Shown: positions 1 through 8,027 of the stretch, piece by piece | Layout of the letters: every line of letters begins with the position of its first letter | How positions within the stretch are numbered: position 1 is the stretch's first letter | From: Hassallia byssoidea VB512170 | GTDB taxonomy: Bacteria > Cyanobacteriota > Cyanobacteriia > Cyanobacteriales > Nostocaceae | Reading direction: 5' to 3' | NCBI RefSeq assembly: GCF_000817785.2 | Contig: NZ_JTCM02000012.1 | Location: 1 to 64,000 of the forward strand | DNA: 64,000 bases | Program-made: the position numbers and the translations under genes | The notes under the pieces: generated by a model | Told to the model about the DNA's origin: nothing | The model's input: the letters and a program-made list of their open reading frames with translations, nothing else | Databases searched by the model: none

Positions 1-240
1 CTCCCGTTACGAGCAAGACCGCTCCCGTTACGAGCAAGACCGCTCCCGTTACGAGCAAGACCGCTCCCGTTACGAGCAAGACCGCTCCCGTTACGAGTTA
101 GACCGCTCCCGTTACGAGTTAGACCGCTACAGTTACGAGTTAGACCGCTCCCGTTACGAGTTAGACCGCTACAGTTACGAGTTAGACCGCTACAGTTACG
201 AGTTAGACCGCTCCCGTTACGAGTTAGACCGCTACAGTTG
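1..240. repeat. 21-bp tandem minisatellite, 11 full units
   Basis: Eleven consecutive 21-bp units begin at position 1 and continue off the left edge. Two sub-types alternate: units with CTCCCGTTACGAG and units with CTACAGTTACGAG, and the distal half changes from GCAAGACCG to GTTAGACCG after unit four. The array ends in a partial unit at 232-241. It is one of three unrelated 21-bp arrays in the window. Confidence 0.95.
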
Positions 241-256
241 CAATATTAATAACTAG
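2..256 (+). CDS. 3' end of a possible heptapeptide-repeat protein (partial)
   Basis: One forward frame is open through the whole array from the window edge. It reads a charged heptapeptide repeat (SRYEQDR, then SRYELDR and YSYELDR) and stops at TAG 254-256 after a short unique tail, CNINN. A heptad rich in Arg, Glu, Asp and Tyr looks like a helical or coiled-coil repeat tail. Two other forward or reverse frames are also partly open because the unit length is a multiple of three, so coding status cannot be settled without the upstream sequence. No function is assigned. Confidence 0.35.
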   Translation, partial: SRYEQDRSRYEQDRSRYEQDRSRYEQDRSRYELDRSRYELDRYSYELDRSRYELDRYSYELDRYSYELDRSRYELDRYSCNINN

Positions 257-450
257 AGCTTAAGTATGGTTACACCAACTTCAATATTGCTGATGATAAC
301 TTAAGCATTCAAAGGTAAGGATGCACAGTTATGCTCTTATACTGCCTGTTGCATCCAAAATTTTTGTATTTACTTTATTTTGCCATAATCCGGAATATTA
401 CATAGCAAAGTTGTATACAATTTCAGCAATAACCTGATAATGACCCAGTT

Positions 451-2679
451 ATGCCGCCAGACTACTCCGGTCAAAATCTCCGAGGTCGCTCTTTTAAAGG
501 TCAAAACCTGACAGGAGCAAACTTTAGCCGTGCAGATATTAGAGGGGCAGATTTTAGTAATGCCACCATAAGAGGCGCAAATTTCAGTTATGTCAAAGCT
601 GGACTGCAAGACCATTGGACAATAGGCTTAATCATCTTTTCATTACTGTTAGCAGTAATTTCAGGATTTTTTTGGTCTTTCGCCGCTGGCTCACTCTTGC
701 CGTCAATCAACAATACTTCGGAAACAAACAATAGTAGCGAAAACAACTCTGACTACAATCCACTACCTCAATTTATACCATTAGCTATTCTCTTTTACGC
801 AATCATTCGTTTAGGTTTAGTAACGACTTTGGGATTTTTAACAGTAGCAGTAACAGTTGTATTGGTCGCAATAGCGGTGATGTTTGGAGCAATAGTTACG
901 GTATTGCCAGTGTTGAAGAGAGAAGGTGAATTTTCTTGGAAATATAATTCGACAGAGAAATTTGACTCTACACAGTTTCAGCAGTGGATATCCTCAATAT
1001 CCATACAAGCGGTAATTTCACTTTGCTCATTAATATTAGCGGTATTAGTAGGTGTGACTCCAGGAACCTTGGCTGTCTCTGTAGCAGAAATAGTAGGTGG
1101 AAGATTGGTGGTAAAAGGCGTAGTCACAGCAGCTGTAGTAGTCCCAGCAGTATTTGCATTATTTTGGGATTTATTTGGCAAGACACAGCCACAATTAGAT
1201 ATTTCCTATGCAAATCCTGCTATAGGAGCAGCAATTGGTCTGGCTTTCTGTGTTTATGTTAGTAAACGTGCTTTAGCTAGAGATGAAAAACAAGCTTTCA
1301 TTCGCAACATTACAATTGCTATTACTGCTTGGCGTGGAACCAAATTTTATAATGCCGATTTAACTGATGCTGATTTTACTGGCGCAACCCTGAAAAACAC
1401 AGATTTGAGAAAAGCAAATTTGACACGCACTCGTTTTTATGAAGCCAAAAAACTTGATTTTGCCAGACTTGACGACACCATATTAACTAAACTAGATATT
1501 CTCAAATTACTCGTCACTGGCAATGGTCGAGGAAAATCTTATGCTGGTGCAAACCTGAAAGGGGCTAACCTGATAGGCGCAGATTTGAAAGAAGCTAATC
1601 TTAAAGATGCTTATATTAGTGAAGCCACCTTTCAAGGAGCTTGTTTAGAAAAAGCAAACCTAACTCTAACTCAAGCTGTTAACACTGATTTTACCAGCGC
1701 CCAAATGACAGGCGCTTGTGTAGAAGCGTGGAATATTGAAAGTACAACAAAGTTAAATAATGTCGATTGCCGCTTTGTTTATCTTCTAGAATATCCCAAG
1801 CCAGAAACCGATGACCGCGAACGCCGTCCCAGTAGTGGCGACTTTAAACCAGGAGAATTTACCAAACTATTTGAAGAGGTTTTAAATACTGTTGATTTAA
1901 TATTCCGCGACGGCATCGACTGGAAAGCTTTTGTTACTGCTTTCAAAAAAGTGCAAGCCGAAAATGAAGACACAGAATTAGCCATTCAAAGTATTGAAAA
2001 TAAAGGCGATGGGGTTGTCGTCGTTAAGTTAGACGTGCCTCTTGATGCTGATAAAGAAAAGATTCATAGTGATTTTACGCAAAGTTATCAACTAGCACTG
2101 CAAGCCGTAGAAGAAAAATATAAAGCACAATTAAAAGCTAAAGATGAGCAAATAGTCATCTATCGCCAACAAAGCGGAGATATGAAAGAGATTATTAGCT
2201 TGTTAGCGAATAAACCTATAAATGTTCAAGTTGACAATAAACTAGAGAATAAAAATATGACTAACAGTAATGATGCCAGCCGCAAAATCAATATTGGCAG
2301 TGTCGGTGGAGATTTTAATGCTAGCGGACAAGCTTTGAATTTAGGTGAAATCAGCGGTACGGTGACAAACACCATCAACGAGTTACCAAAATCTGATGAA
2401 CCAGAGAAACCGGGAATTAAGGAATTGTTGACGCAATTGCAAACAGCAATTGAAGCTGATACAAATTTAAGCGAAGAAGATAAAGCCGAGGCTTTAGAAC
2501 AAGTGAAGGCTTTAGCAGAAGCCGGGAAAAATCCCCAAGAAGGAGCGATGCAAAAAGCAGCGAAAACGGCTATGAAGATTTTAAAAGGGACAATTTCTGG
2601 TTTACCCAGCGCGGCAACATTGGTTGAAGCGTGTGGTAAATTGTTGCCGCTGATTTCCAATTTCTTGGGGTTGGGGTGA
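451..2679 (+). CDS. Multi-pass membrane pentapeptide-repeat protein with a Gly-rich/helical C-terminal tail
   Basis: 742 residues with an unusual sandwich layout. Residues 9-48 are pentapeptide repeats (A(N/D)LxG type). About 58-80, 105-150, 178-245 and 258-275 are hydrophobic and should form several membrane helices. Pentapeptide repeats resume at about 298-345 and 368-425. A charged region with a predicted coiled coil (about 575-610) follows. The last ~100 residues hold a motif around GGDFNASGQ, then an acidic linker, an amphipathic helix region (SEEDKAEALEQVKAL) and a hydrophobic end. From memory, this tail recurs at the ends of different cyanobacterial proteins, so it may be a portable module. 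Function is unknown; membrane scaffold or effector roles are guesses. ATG start at 451, isolated gene, followed by a palindrome at 2720. Confidence 0.85.
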   Translation: MPPDYSGQNLRGRSFKGQNLTGANFSRADIRGADFSNATIRGANFSYVKAGLQDHWTIGLIIFSLLLAVISGFFWSFAAGSLLPSINNTSETNNSSENNSDYNPLPQFIPLAILFYAIIRLGLVTTLGFLTVAVTVVLVAIAVMFGAIVTVLPVLKREGEFSWKYNSTEKFDSTQFQQWISSISIQAVISLCSLILAVLVGVTPGTLAVSVAEIVGGRLVVKGVVTAAVVVPAVFALFWDLFGKTQPQLDISYANPAIGAAIGLAFCVYVSKRALARDEKQAFIRNITIAITAWRGTKFYNADLTDADFTGATLKNTDLRKANLTRTRFYEAKKLDFARLDDTILTKLDILKLLVTGNGRGKSYAGANLKGANLIGADLKEANLKDAYISEATFQGACLEKANLTLTQAVNTDFTSAQMTGACVEAWNIESTTKLNNVDCRFVYLLEYPKPETDDRERRPSSGDFKPGEFTKLFEEVLNTVDLIFRDGIDWKAFVTAFKKVQAENEDTELAIQSIENKGDGVVVVKLDVPLDADKEKIHSDFTQSYQLALQAVEEKYKAQLKAKDEQIVIYRQQSGDMKEIISLLANKPINVQVDNKLENKNMTNSNDASRKINIGSVGGDFNASGQALNLGEISGTVTNTINELPKSDEPEKPGIKELLTQLQTAIEADTNLSEEDKAEALEQVKALAEAGKNPQEGAMQKAAKTAMKILKGTISGLPSAATLVEACGKLLPLISNFLGLG

Positions 2680-2719
2680 AGAAACAGAGACGCGATCGCA
2701 TTTGTTAACGCATAAAGAA

Positions 2720-2739
2720 AGACGCGATTAATCGCGTCT
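2720..2739. terminator. 20-bp perfect palindrome between convergent genes
   Basis: AGACGCGATT followed directly by AATCGCGTCT forms a perfect 20-bp palindrome, flanked by TCTAC. It lies between the convergent pentapeptide gene (ends 2679) and the gene ending at 2761. It belongs to the dispersed GTAGAGACG hairpin family found eight times in the window and may act as a bidirectional terminator, though no T-run follows. Confidence 0.55.
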
Positions 2740-2760
2740 CTACAATTCTCCCACTCCTGT

Positions 2761-3156
2761 TTACGGACGTGGGGCGTTGAAGGCATCCCAGGCGGCTTTG
2801 GCAGCATCACCAAAGCGATCGCCCAATTGCGACACTTCCTTCCAAAACATCTGCCAGTTTCTGTCAGCTTCTTCTTGAATTGTCGCCCAAGAGCGTTCAA
2901 TGCGATCGCGCTCAATTACTCTTTCGCCTTCCACCGCTTCCCGCGCTTTACGTATCGCATTTAAATACGTCTCGCGGGTAAGAGTACCTGCTGATTCTGC
3001 TTCAGCTTGGGCGCGTCTTTTCAACGCTTCAATTAACTCTTTAGTTTCATGCTTCAAATCATCAGTTTCGCCAGCCATTTCTCTTTCCACCATTTCATTG
3101 GTTTGCGGGCTGACTTCAACAATTACTTCAATATTCTTGTTTGCATCAGAATTCAT
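2761..3156 (-). CDS. Small charged helical protein, conserved-hypothetical type
   Basis: 131 residues from ATG 3156, chosen because AAGGAGA sits just upstream (about 7-nt spacing). The open frame extends further up to 3330, but that part only reads through STRR DNA. The protein is rich in Glu, Arg and Ala and almost wholly helical. Around residues 10-45 it has EVSPQTNEMVEREMAGETDD, then a long basic/acidic helix, and near the C-terminus an aromatic stretch (NWQMFWKEVSQLGDRFGDAA) that looks amphipathic. No domain is recognised. It lies 170 bp downstream of the HtpX-like gene on the same strand, separated by STRR DNA. Confidence 0.7.
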   Translation of the reverse strand: MNSDANKNIEVIVEVSPQTNEMVEREMAGETDDLKHETKELIEALKRRAQAEAESAGTLTRETYLNAIRKAREAVEGERVIERDRIERSWATIQEEADRNWQMFWKEVSQLGDRFGDAAKAAWDAFNAPRP

Positions 3157-3177
3157 AATTGTATCTCCTTTTTGGGT

Positions 3178-3320
3178 AATTGGGCATTGGTAATGGGTAA
3201 TGGGTAATGGGTAATTGGTAATGGGTAATGGGTAATGGAAAAAGCTTTTTATTCCTTTCCCCTTGTCTCCCCTGTCTCCCTTGTCTCCCTTGTCCCCCTT
3301 GTCTCCCCTGTCCCCCTTGT
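3178..3320. repeat. STRR array, G-rich to C-rich strand switch
   Basis: TGGTAATGGGTAATGGG-type heptads (3181-3238), a core GGAAAAAGCTTTTTATTCC, then CCCTTGTCTCC-type repeats (3258-3320). It separates the htpX-like gene from the downstream small gene. Confidence 0.85.
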
Positions 3321-3326
3321 CCCACA

Positions 3327-4202
3327 TCACACTCTTTGCAATCGGGGCAATTCTTGCTCTAATTTCAACAATGCTTCAACTCGCGCTTCGGTGGAGGGGT
3401 GACTTGAAAATAAGCTGCTGAGGAATTGTCCGGAGAAAGCATTTGTAATTAACAATGGTTCAAATGCGGGATTTCCTGCCATTGGAATTTGTCGTGCTGT
3501 CGCTTCTAAGCGTTGCAACGCACGGGCTAAAGCGCGAGGATTGCCTGTTAATCTAGCAGAACCAGCATCGGCGGAGAATTCTCGCGTGCGGGAAATTGCT
3601 AGCTGAATCACCGTAGCTGCTAATGGTGCAAGAAATATTGTAAACAGCAATCCTAAAGGATTTGCACCTCTATTTTCATCTCGCGATCCCGATCCGCCAA
3701 ACCATAAACTGTAGCTCAACATCTGGGATAAGAAGGAAATCGCACCGGCAATTGTAGCTGCAACGGCTTGCGTTAAGGTGTCACGATTCGCAACGTGTGT
3801 AAGTTCGTGGGCAATAACACCTTCGAGTTCATCCTCTGGCAATAAGTTTAAAATGCCTTCGGTGACGGCTACAGCGGCATGTTCTGGATCTCGTCCTGTA
3901 GCGAAAGCGTTAGCTGCTGCACCAGGAACAATGTAGATGCTGGGCATGGGAAGATTGGCGCGATCGCTCAATCTCTGCACCATTTGATATAATTCTGGCG
4001 CTTGCTGTCGTGATACTGGCTGGGCGCGATAAGCTGCTAAAGCAATCTTATCTGATTGATACCAAGAAAATAAATTTGTGACTGCGGCTATAACAATACC
4101 GAGTATTACGCCACTAGTACCGCCAATTATCCAGTAACTAATCGCAATTAAAAGACCACTTAAGGCAGCTAGTAAAGCTGCCGTTTTCAATTGATTTCTC
4201 AT
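3327..4202 (-). CDS. htpX: HtpX-like membrane zinc metalloprotease (M48)
   Basis: 291 residues, the usual size for HtpX. It carries the zinc-binding HELTH motif in an IAHELTHVANRD context, and a downstream REFSADAGSARLTG segment expected to carry the third, glutamate ligand. The N-terminus has two membrane helices (AALLAALSGLLIAISYWII and GVILGIVIAAVTNLFSW), and two more follow the zinc site. The family degrades misfolded or damaged membrane proteins at the cytoplasmic membrane. I chose ATG 4202 because AAGGAAG lies seven bases upstream; the longer frame begins at a TTG (4241) with no ribosome site. Monocistronic; the 3' end abuts an STRR array. Confidence 0.92.
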   Translation of the reverse strand: MRNQLKTAALLAALSGLLIAISYWIIGGTSGVILGIVIAAVTNLFSWYQSDKIALAAYRAQPVSRQQAPELYQMVQRLSDRANLPMPSIYIVPGAAANAFATGRDPEHAAVAVTEGILNLLPEDELEGVIAHELTHVANRDTLTQAVAATIAGAISFLSQMLSYSLWFGGSGSRDENRGANPLGLLFTIFLAPLAATVIQLAISRTREFSADAGSARLTGNPRALARALQRLEATARQIPMAGNPAFEPLLITNAFSGQFLSSLFSSHPSTEARVEALLKLEQELPRLQRV

Positions 4203-4469
4203 ATTTCTGCTTCCTTGAAGTCTGCTGTATTGATTTTTCAACTTTATCTAGACAACAGCATCACTTAAGTCGTAGTTTGATTGTATCCACCTCAACTCAG
4301 ATTTATGGTGCAGAAAACCTATCACAAAAGTACGGTTTTACTACAACTTGTTAGCAAATCATTATCTAAATTGACTTAATACATTATTTAATACATCAAT
4401 AATTAAAAACAGCATCTATCTGGAGAATTAAATTTTATAAGATTATGATGATTTGATGAGAAACTAAAA

Positions 4470-4862
4470 ATGATACAAGCGGAAATTCGCAATTGCATCG
4501 CCATTAGTTTAGGAGCGATCGCTGGTGCTTTAAGTCGATATTATCTAACTTTATGGTTTAGTGATCGCTTTGGAGTCAGTTTTCCCTATGGAACCTTTTT
4601 TATCAATATCAGCGGTTGTTTTGCGATGGGATTCTTCGCCACTTTCGCCTTAAATCATGTGACAATCATCTCTACCGAAGTGCGTTTGTTAGTCGCAACC
4701 GGATTTTTAGGTGCTTACACAACTTTCTCAACTTACGGTTTAGATACAGTTGCTTTATTGCGTAATAACATCTTCACAGCAACATTTTATTGGGCTGGCA
4801 GTGCAATACTGGGAATTATCTGCGTTCAGTTAGGTGTGATTTTAGCGAGATTGTGGAGGTAG
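4470..4862 (+). CDS. crcB: CrcB/Fluc fluoride channel
   Basis: 130 residues with four membrane helices and CrcB hallmarks: GALSRYYL in helix 1, [16 protein letters not shown] in helix 2, and [15 protein letters not shown], the fluoride-pathway TFSTY segment with the helix break of Fluc channels. It exports fluoride as a dual-topology dimer; a single gene here implies a homodimer. No fluoride riboswitch fold was recognised in 4262-4469. The glycosyltransferase gene begins 51 bp downstream and could be co-transcribed. Confidence 0.93.
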   Translation: MIQAEIRNCIAISLGAIAGALSRYYLTLWFSDRFGVSFPYGTFFINISGCFAMGFFATFALNHVTIISTEVRLLVATGFLGAYTTFSTYGLDTVALLRNNIFTATFYWAGSAILGIICVQLGVILARLWR

Positions 4863-4913
4863 TCCGGGGAGGAGTGGGGGAAGCGTGGTGTGGGAGAGGG
4901 GGGAGACTAGATC

Positions 4914-5624
4914 ATGAGTCAGAATATTGGCACTGCCAAAATTTCTATTATCATTCCGGTTCTTAATGAAGCGTCCAATATCGAGGGTGCGATCGCTTCT
5001 ACTCAACCGAGTACAAATATAGAAGTCATTGTTGTCGATGGCGGCTCACAAGATGACACTTATAAGATTGCTGATGATTTAAATGTCACAATTATATCCT
5101 CTATTCCAGGTCGCGCAGTGCAAATGAACAAAGGCGCAATCGTTGCAAAAGGGGATATTCTGCTATTTCTTCATGCGGATACACAGTTGCCGTCAGCATT
5201 TGATGTGATGATTCGCACAGCACTGCAAAAAAGTGGCACAGTAGCTGGTGCTTTTGCCTTGCGAATTGATGCAGAAGTGGCAAGTCTGCGGTTAGTGGAA
5301 TGGGGAGTGAATATGCGATCGCGTTTTTGGCAAATGCCTTATGGGGATCAAGCGATTTTTTTAACAAAAGAGACATTTAACAAAATAGGCAATTTTCCGG
5401 AATTGCCCTTTATGGAAGACTTTGAAATCATGCGTCGTTTAAAACGCATCGGACGCATTACTATAATCCCCGTGCCAGTTATTACCTCAGCACGTCGATG
5501 GTTGCAAAAGGGAATTTGCAAAACCACCCTAATTAATCAAATTGTAATTATTGCTTATCTACTAGGCGTACCACCGCAACGACTTGTTAGCTGGTATCGG
5601 CAGAAAAAATTTAGGAAGATTTAA
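4914..5624 (+). CDS. TIGR04283-type family 2 glycosyltransferase
   Basis: 236 residues with a GT-A fold. It has the start IIIPVLNEASNIEGAI, the nucleotide-sugar segment VVDGGSQDDT, GRAVQMNKGA, and the metal-binding region FLHADTQLP with an Asp-containing DxD-like site. A later MPYGDQAIFL...FMEDFEIMRRLKR block contains the acceptor-side ED motif. These features match the rSAM/selenodomain-associated transferase 2 family (TIGR04283), which in cyanobacteria is often linked to arsenosugar synthesis. No radical-SAM partner is present here, so the substrate is unproven. The C-terminal hydrophobic stretch (NQIVIIAYLLGV) suggests membrane association. Confidence 0.88.
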   Translation: MSQNIGTAKISIIIPVLNEASNIEGAIASTQPSTNIEVIVVDGGSQDDTYKIADDLNVTIISSIPGRAVQMNKGAIVAKGDILLFLHADTQLPSAFDVMIRTALQKSGTVAGAFALRIDAEVASLRLVEWGVNMRSRFWQMPYGDQAIFLTKETFNKIGNFPELPFMEDFEIMRRLKRIGRITIIPVPVITSARRWLQKGICKTTLINQIVIIAYLLGVPPQRLVSWYRQKKFRKI

Positions 5625-5730
5625 GCTACTTCTCATTTAACTAGCATATCTTAGTGATAAATAGTAATTGGAGATGATGAATTATTAAATGCAAAGTAGA
5701 CTTTTGAGCCTTTGAGGTTCAAAGTTGACC

Positions 5731-5919
5731 CTCAGAAGCTCAACTTTCACCCTCAGAAGCTCAACGTTCACCCTCAGAAGCTCAACTTTCACCCTCAGAA
5801 GCTCAACTTTCACCCTCAGAAGCTCAACGTTCACCCTCAGAAGCTCAACGTTCACCCTCAGAAGCTCAACGTTCACCCTCAGAAGCTCAACGTTCACCCT
5901 CAGAAGCTCAAAGTTCACC
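5731..5919. repeat. 21-bp tandem minisatellite, nine units
   Basis: Units start at 5731, 5752, 5773 and so on to 5899, each CTCAGAAGCTCAACGTTCAC-like, with a G/T variant (AACGTTC or AACTTTC) in the middle and a degenerate lead-in at 5710-5730. Both strands are open: + reads PQKLNVH heptapeptides, - reads ELLRVNV. I do not call a gene here because no reading frame has unique flanking sequence of coding character. Confidence 0.95.
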
Positions 5920-6088
5920 CTTCCATGCACTTTGTACATAACAAAGTCAGGACTTACGCAAAAAACCTTGCCAGTTCCTTAATTTACGTAGCGATAATAC
6001 CCTTCACAGAAGCCTTCGGCTACATGAATTATCGCTACTTACGATATGTTTTGCGCTCCCAACTGTGAAAGTTATAAAAATCCCTCTT

Positions 6089-6222
6089 CCCCCACTCCCC
6101 ACTCCCCACTCCCCACTCCCCACTCCCCACTCCCCACTCCCCACTCCCCCACTCCTCCACTCCCCACACCACGCTTCCCCCACTCCCCACTCCCCACTCC
6201 CCACTCCCCACTCCCCACTCTC
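6089..6222. repeat. STRR array of CCCCACT heptads
   Basis: Roughly eighteen CCCCACT heptads in two blocks, interrupted near 6150-6180. The array runs to within a few bases of the ATG at 6228, so the downstream gene has no room for a normal ribosome-binding site outside the repeat. Confidence 0.9.
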
Positions 6223-6227
6223 AAAAA

Positions 6228-6977
6228 ATGAATCAGCGCCGACTGAAATTTAAACTCAAACTATTACTATTAATGTGTCTGGTTCCCTGCTTAATAATAG
6301 CCGCCAAACACATCGACATTCACGGACTTGTGTTGACTTCAATCATGTGGGTTAAAAGTCTTGGCATCTTCGGTCCAATTGCTTTTATGATAATTTATAA
6401 CATAGCTACACTACTCTTTATACCCGGTTCCCTACTGACACTAAAAGGTGGTTGTCTGTTTGGTGTATTTTGGGGTTCGATTTATGTCTTAATTGCGGCA
6501 CTATTAGGAGCAAGCTTGGCATTTTTAATTGGACGCTATCTATCACGGGATTGGGTTTGCCGAAAAATGGAAAAAAATCCGAAATTTAAAGCAATTGATC
6601 GAGCCGTTGCGAAAGAAGGATGGAAAATTGTACTGCTGACTCGCCTATCTCCTGTCTTTCCATTCAACTTATTAAATTATGCTTTTGGAGTTACACAAGT
6701 TTCTTTTAAAGATTATGTTTTAGGTTCGCTGGGCATCATTCCTGGTACTATCATGTATGTTTATCTTGGTTCTATTGCAGGCAACCTGGCAACGATGAAC
6801 ATATCTAATCAGCCAAGCAATCTAGAAACTCAAATTGGGCAATGGGTAATGCAAGCAGTTGGGTTTATTGCTACGGTTGCTGTGACTGTATATGTGACAA
6901 AAATTGCTCAGAAAGCTTTAAATGAAAGTATGGTGACAGCAGAAGTTAGCGATGATAGAGATAAGTTTAAGCGCTGA
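6228..6977 (+). CDS. TVP38/TMEM64 (DedA-like, VTT domain) membrane protein, copy 1
   Basis: 249 residues, polytopic. The VTT/SNARE-associated signature is clear: LFIPGSLLTLKGGCLFGVFWG, LLGASLAFLIGRYLSRDW, the loop IVLLTRLSPVFPFNLLNYAFGVT, and GIIPGTIMYVYLG. Members of this superfamily are proposed lipid scramblases or transporters; substrate here is unknown. It is about 60% identical by eye to the next gene, so the pair is a tandem duplication 27 bp apart. A MerA-like oxidoreductase follows, a neighbour frequently fused or linked to this family. The start lies directly after STRR DNA and lacks a visible Shine-Dalgarno. Confidence 0.9.
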   Translation: MNQRRLKFKLKLLLLMCLVPCLIIAAKHIDIHGLVLTSIMWVKSLGIFGPIAFMIIYNIATLLFIPGSLLTLKGGCLFGVFWGSIYVLIAALLGASLAFLIGRYLSRDWVCRKMEKNPKFKAIDRAVAKEGWKIVLLTRLSPVFPFNLLNYAFGVTQVSFKDYVLGSLGIIPGTIMYVYLGSIAGNLATMNISNQPSNLETQIGQWVMQAVGFIATVAVTVYVTKIAQKALNESMVTAEVSDDRDKFKR

Positions 6978-7004
6978 AGCGCTTACTACCAAAGTTTTTT
7001 AATA

Positions 7005-7655
7005 ATGAACATACACTTTGTTTTAGCTCAGGTATCTTTTAATCTCCAAGACATCTTCAGAAATGCTTTGCAGTCAATTGATAACCTTGGTTCAGTGGGA
7101 GCATTTGCCTTTATTGGACTTTATATTATTGCTACTGTCGCTTTTTTACCAGGTTCAATTATCACTTTAGGGGCTGGCGTTATTTTTGGTGTAGTTTGGG
7201 GTTCGCTCTACGTCTTTATCGGTGCTACTCTAGGAGCAACTGCCGCTTTTCTAGTCGGACGTTATTTAGCAAGAAATTGGGTTGCCCGCCAAATCGAAGG
7301 TAACAAAAAATTCGCCGCTATTGATCGAGCAGTCGGCAAAGAAGGATTAAAAATAGTGCTTTTAACACGACTTTCCCCGGTGTTTCCCTTCAACTTATTA
7401 AACTACGCTTTTGGCATCACCGGAGTTTCTCTTAAAGATTACTTTATCGGCTCAGTCGGCATGATTCCCGGAACAATCATGTACGTTTACATTGGTTCTC
7501 TCGCTGGTAGTCTTGCCAGAATCGGCACAGAAACTCAACCGACCAACCCAACTGTACAATGGGCAATTCGTATCATTGGTTTTATTGCCACAGTTGGCGT
7601 CACAGTTTATGTTACCCGCATCGCCAAGAAAGCCCTAGAACAAGAGATTTCGTAG
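7005..7655 (+). CDS. TVP38/TMEM64 (DedA-like, VTT domain) membrane protein, copy 2
   Basis: 216 residues with the same motifs as copy 1: FLPGSIITLGAGVIFGVVWG, TAAFLVGRYLARNW, LLTRLSPVFPFNLLNYAFGIT and GMIPGTIMYVYIGSLAG. It lacks the longer C-terminal tail of copy 1. About five membrane segments are expected, with the re-entrant VTT core between residues ~45 and 165. Placement 27 bp after copy 1 points to one transcript. Between them lies half of a GCGCTGAAGCGC hairpin. Confidence 0.9.
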   Translation: MNIHFVLAQVSFNLQDIFRNALQSIDNLGSVGAFAFIGLYIIATVAFLPGSIITLGAGVIFGVVWGSLYVFIGATLGATAAFLVGRYLARNWVARQIEGNKKFAAIDRAVGKEGLKIVLLTRLSPVFPFNLLNYAFGITGVSLKDYFIGSVGMIPGTIMYVYIGSLAGSLARIGTETQPTNPTVQWAIRIIGFIATVGVTVYVTRIAKKALEQEIS

Positions 7656-7690
7656 GGGTGGGGTTTCCCCCAGTAGTAACGAGAATTTAA

Positions 7691-8010
7691 CAGCACTTAT
7701 GCAAAAACTCTCTCAAACTCTTCTTCCTCTGTGTTCTCAGCGTTCTCTGCGGTAGCCTCCGGCAACGCCAAGGGCGAACGTTTTTTCATCCTAAAAGCGT
7801 AAATCCCATTAATTGTAATCAGCCTTTCAGCGCTGAAGCGCTGACTACGATTTACACCCTTCAGCACTTATGCAAAAACTCTCTCAAACTCTTCTTCCTC
7901 TGTGTTCTCTGCGTTCTCTGCGGTTCGTTTTTTGTCCTAAAAGCGTAAGTCCTATTAATTGTAGTCAGCACTAACAGCGCTGAAGCGCTGACTACGATTT
8001 ACACCCTTCA
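7691..8010. repeat. Tandem duplication of a ~150-170 bp intergenic segment
   Basis: Copy A (7691-7863) and copy B (7862-8010) both begin CAGCACTTATGCAAAAACTC and end GACTACGATTTACACCCTTC. They differ by a ~24-bp insertion in copy A (about 7752-7780) and scattered changes. Each holds a CTCTGTGTTCTC...GCGTTCTCTGCGG block common in cyanobacterial spacers and a GCGCTGAAGCGC hairpin ending in ACTAC (to 7847 and 7995). Confidence 0.88.
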
Positions 8011-8027
8011 TCCTCAAAAAAGTAATT

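Noticed and set aside
2226-2915. 229-codon minus-strand frame overlapping the end of the pentapeptide gene
   Set aside because: It is the complement of a well-supported coding region and runs across the intergenic palindrome; no motif is recognisable.
4262-4469. Fluoride riboswitch upstream of crcB
   Set aside because: No pseudoknot-type conserved core was recognised in the 200 bases before the gene.
5712-6068. Open frames of 85-118 codons across the 21-bp array on both strands
   Set aside because: They consist of heptapeptide repeats created by the 21-bp unit, have no conserved flanks and exist in several frames at once.
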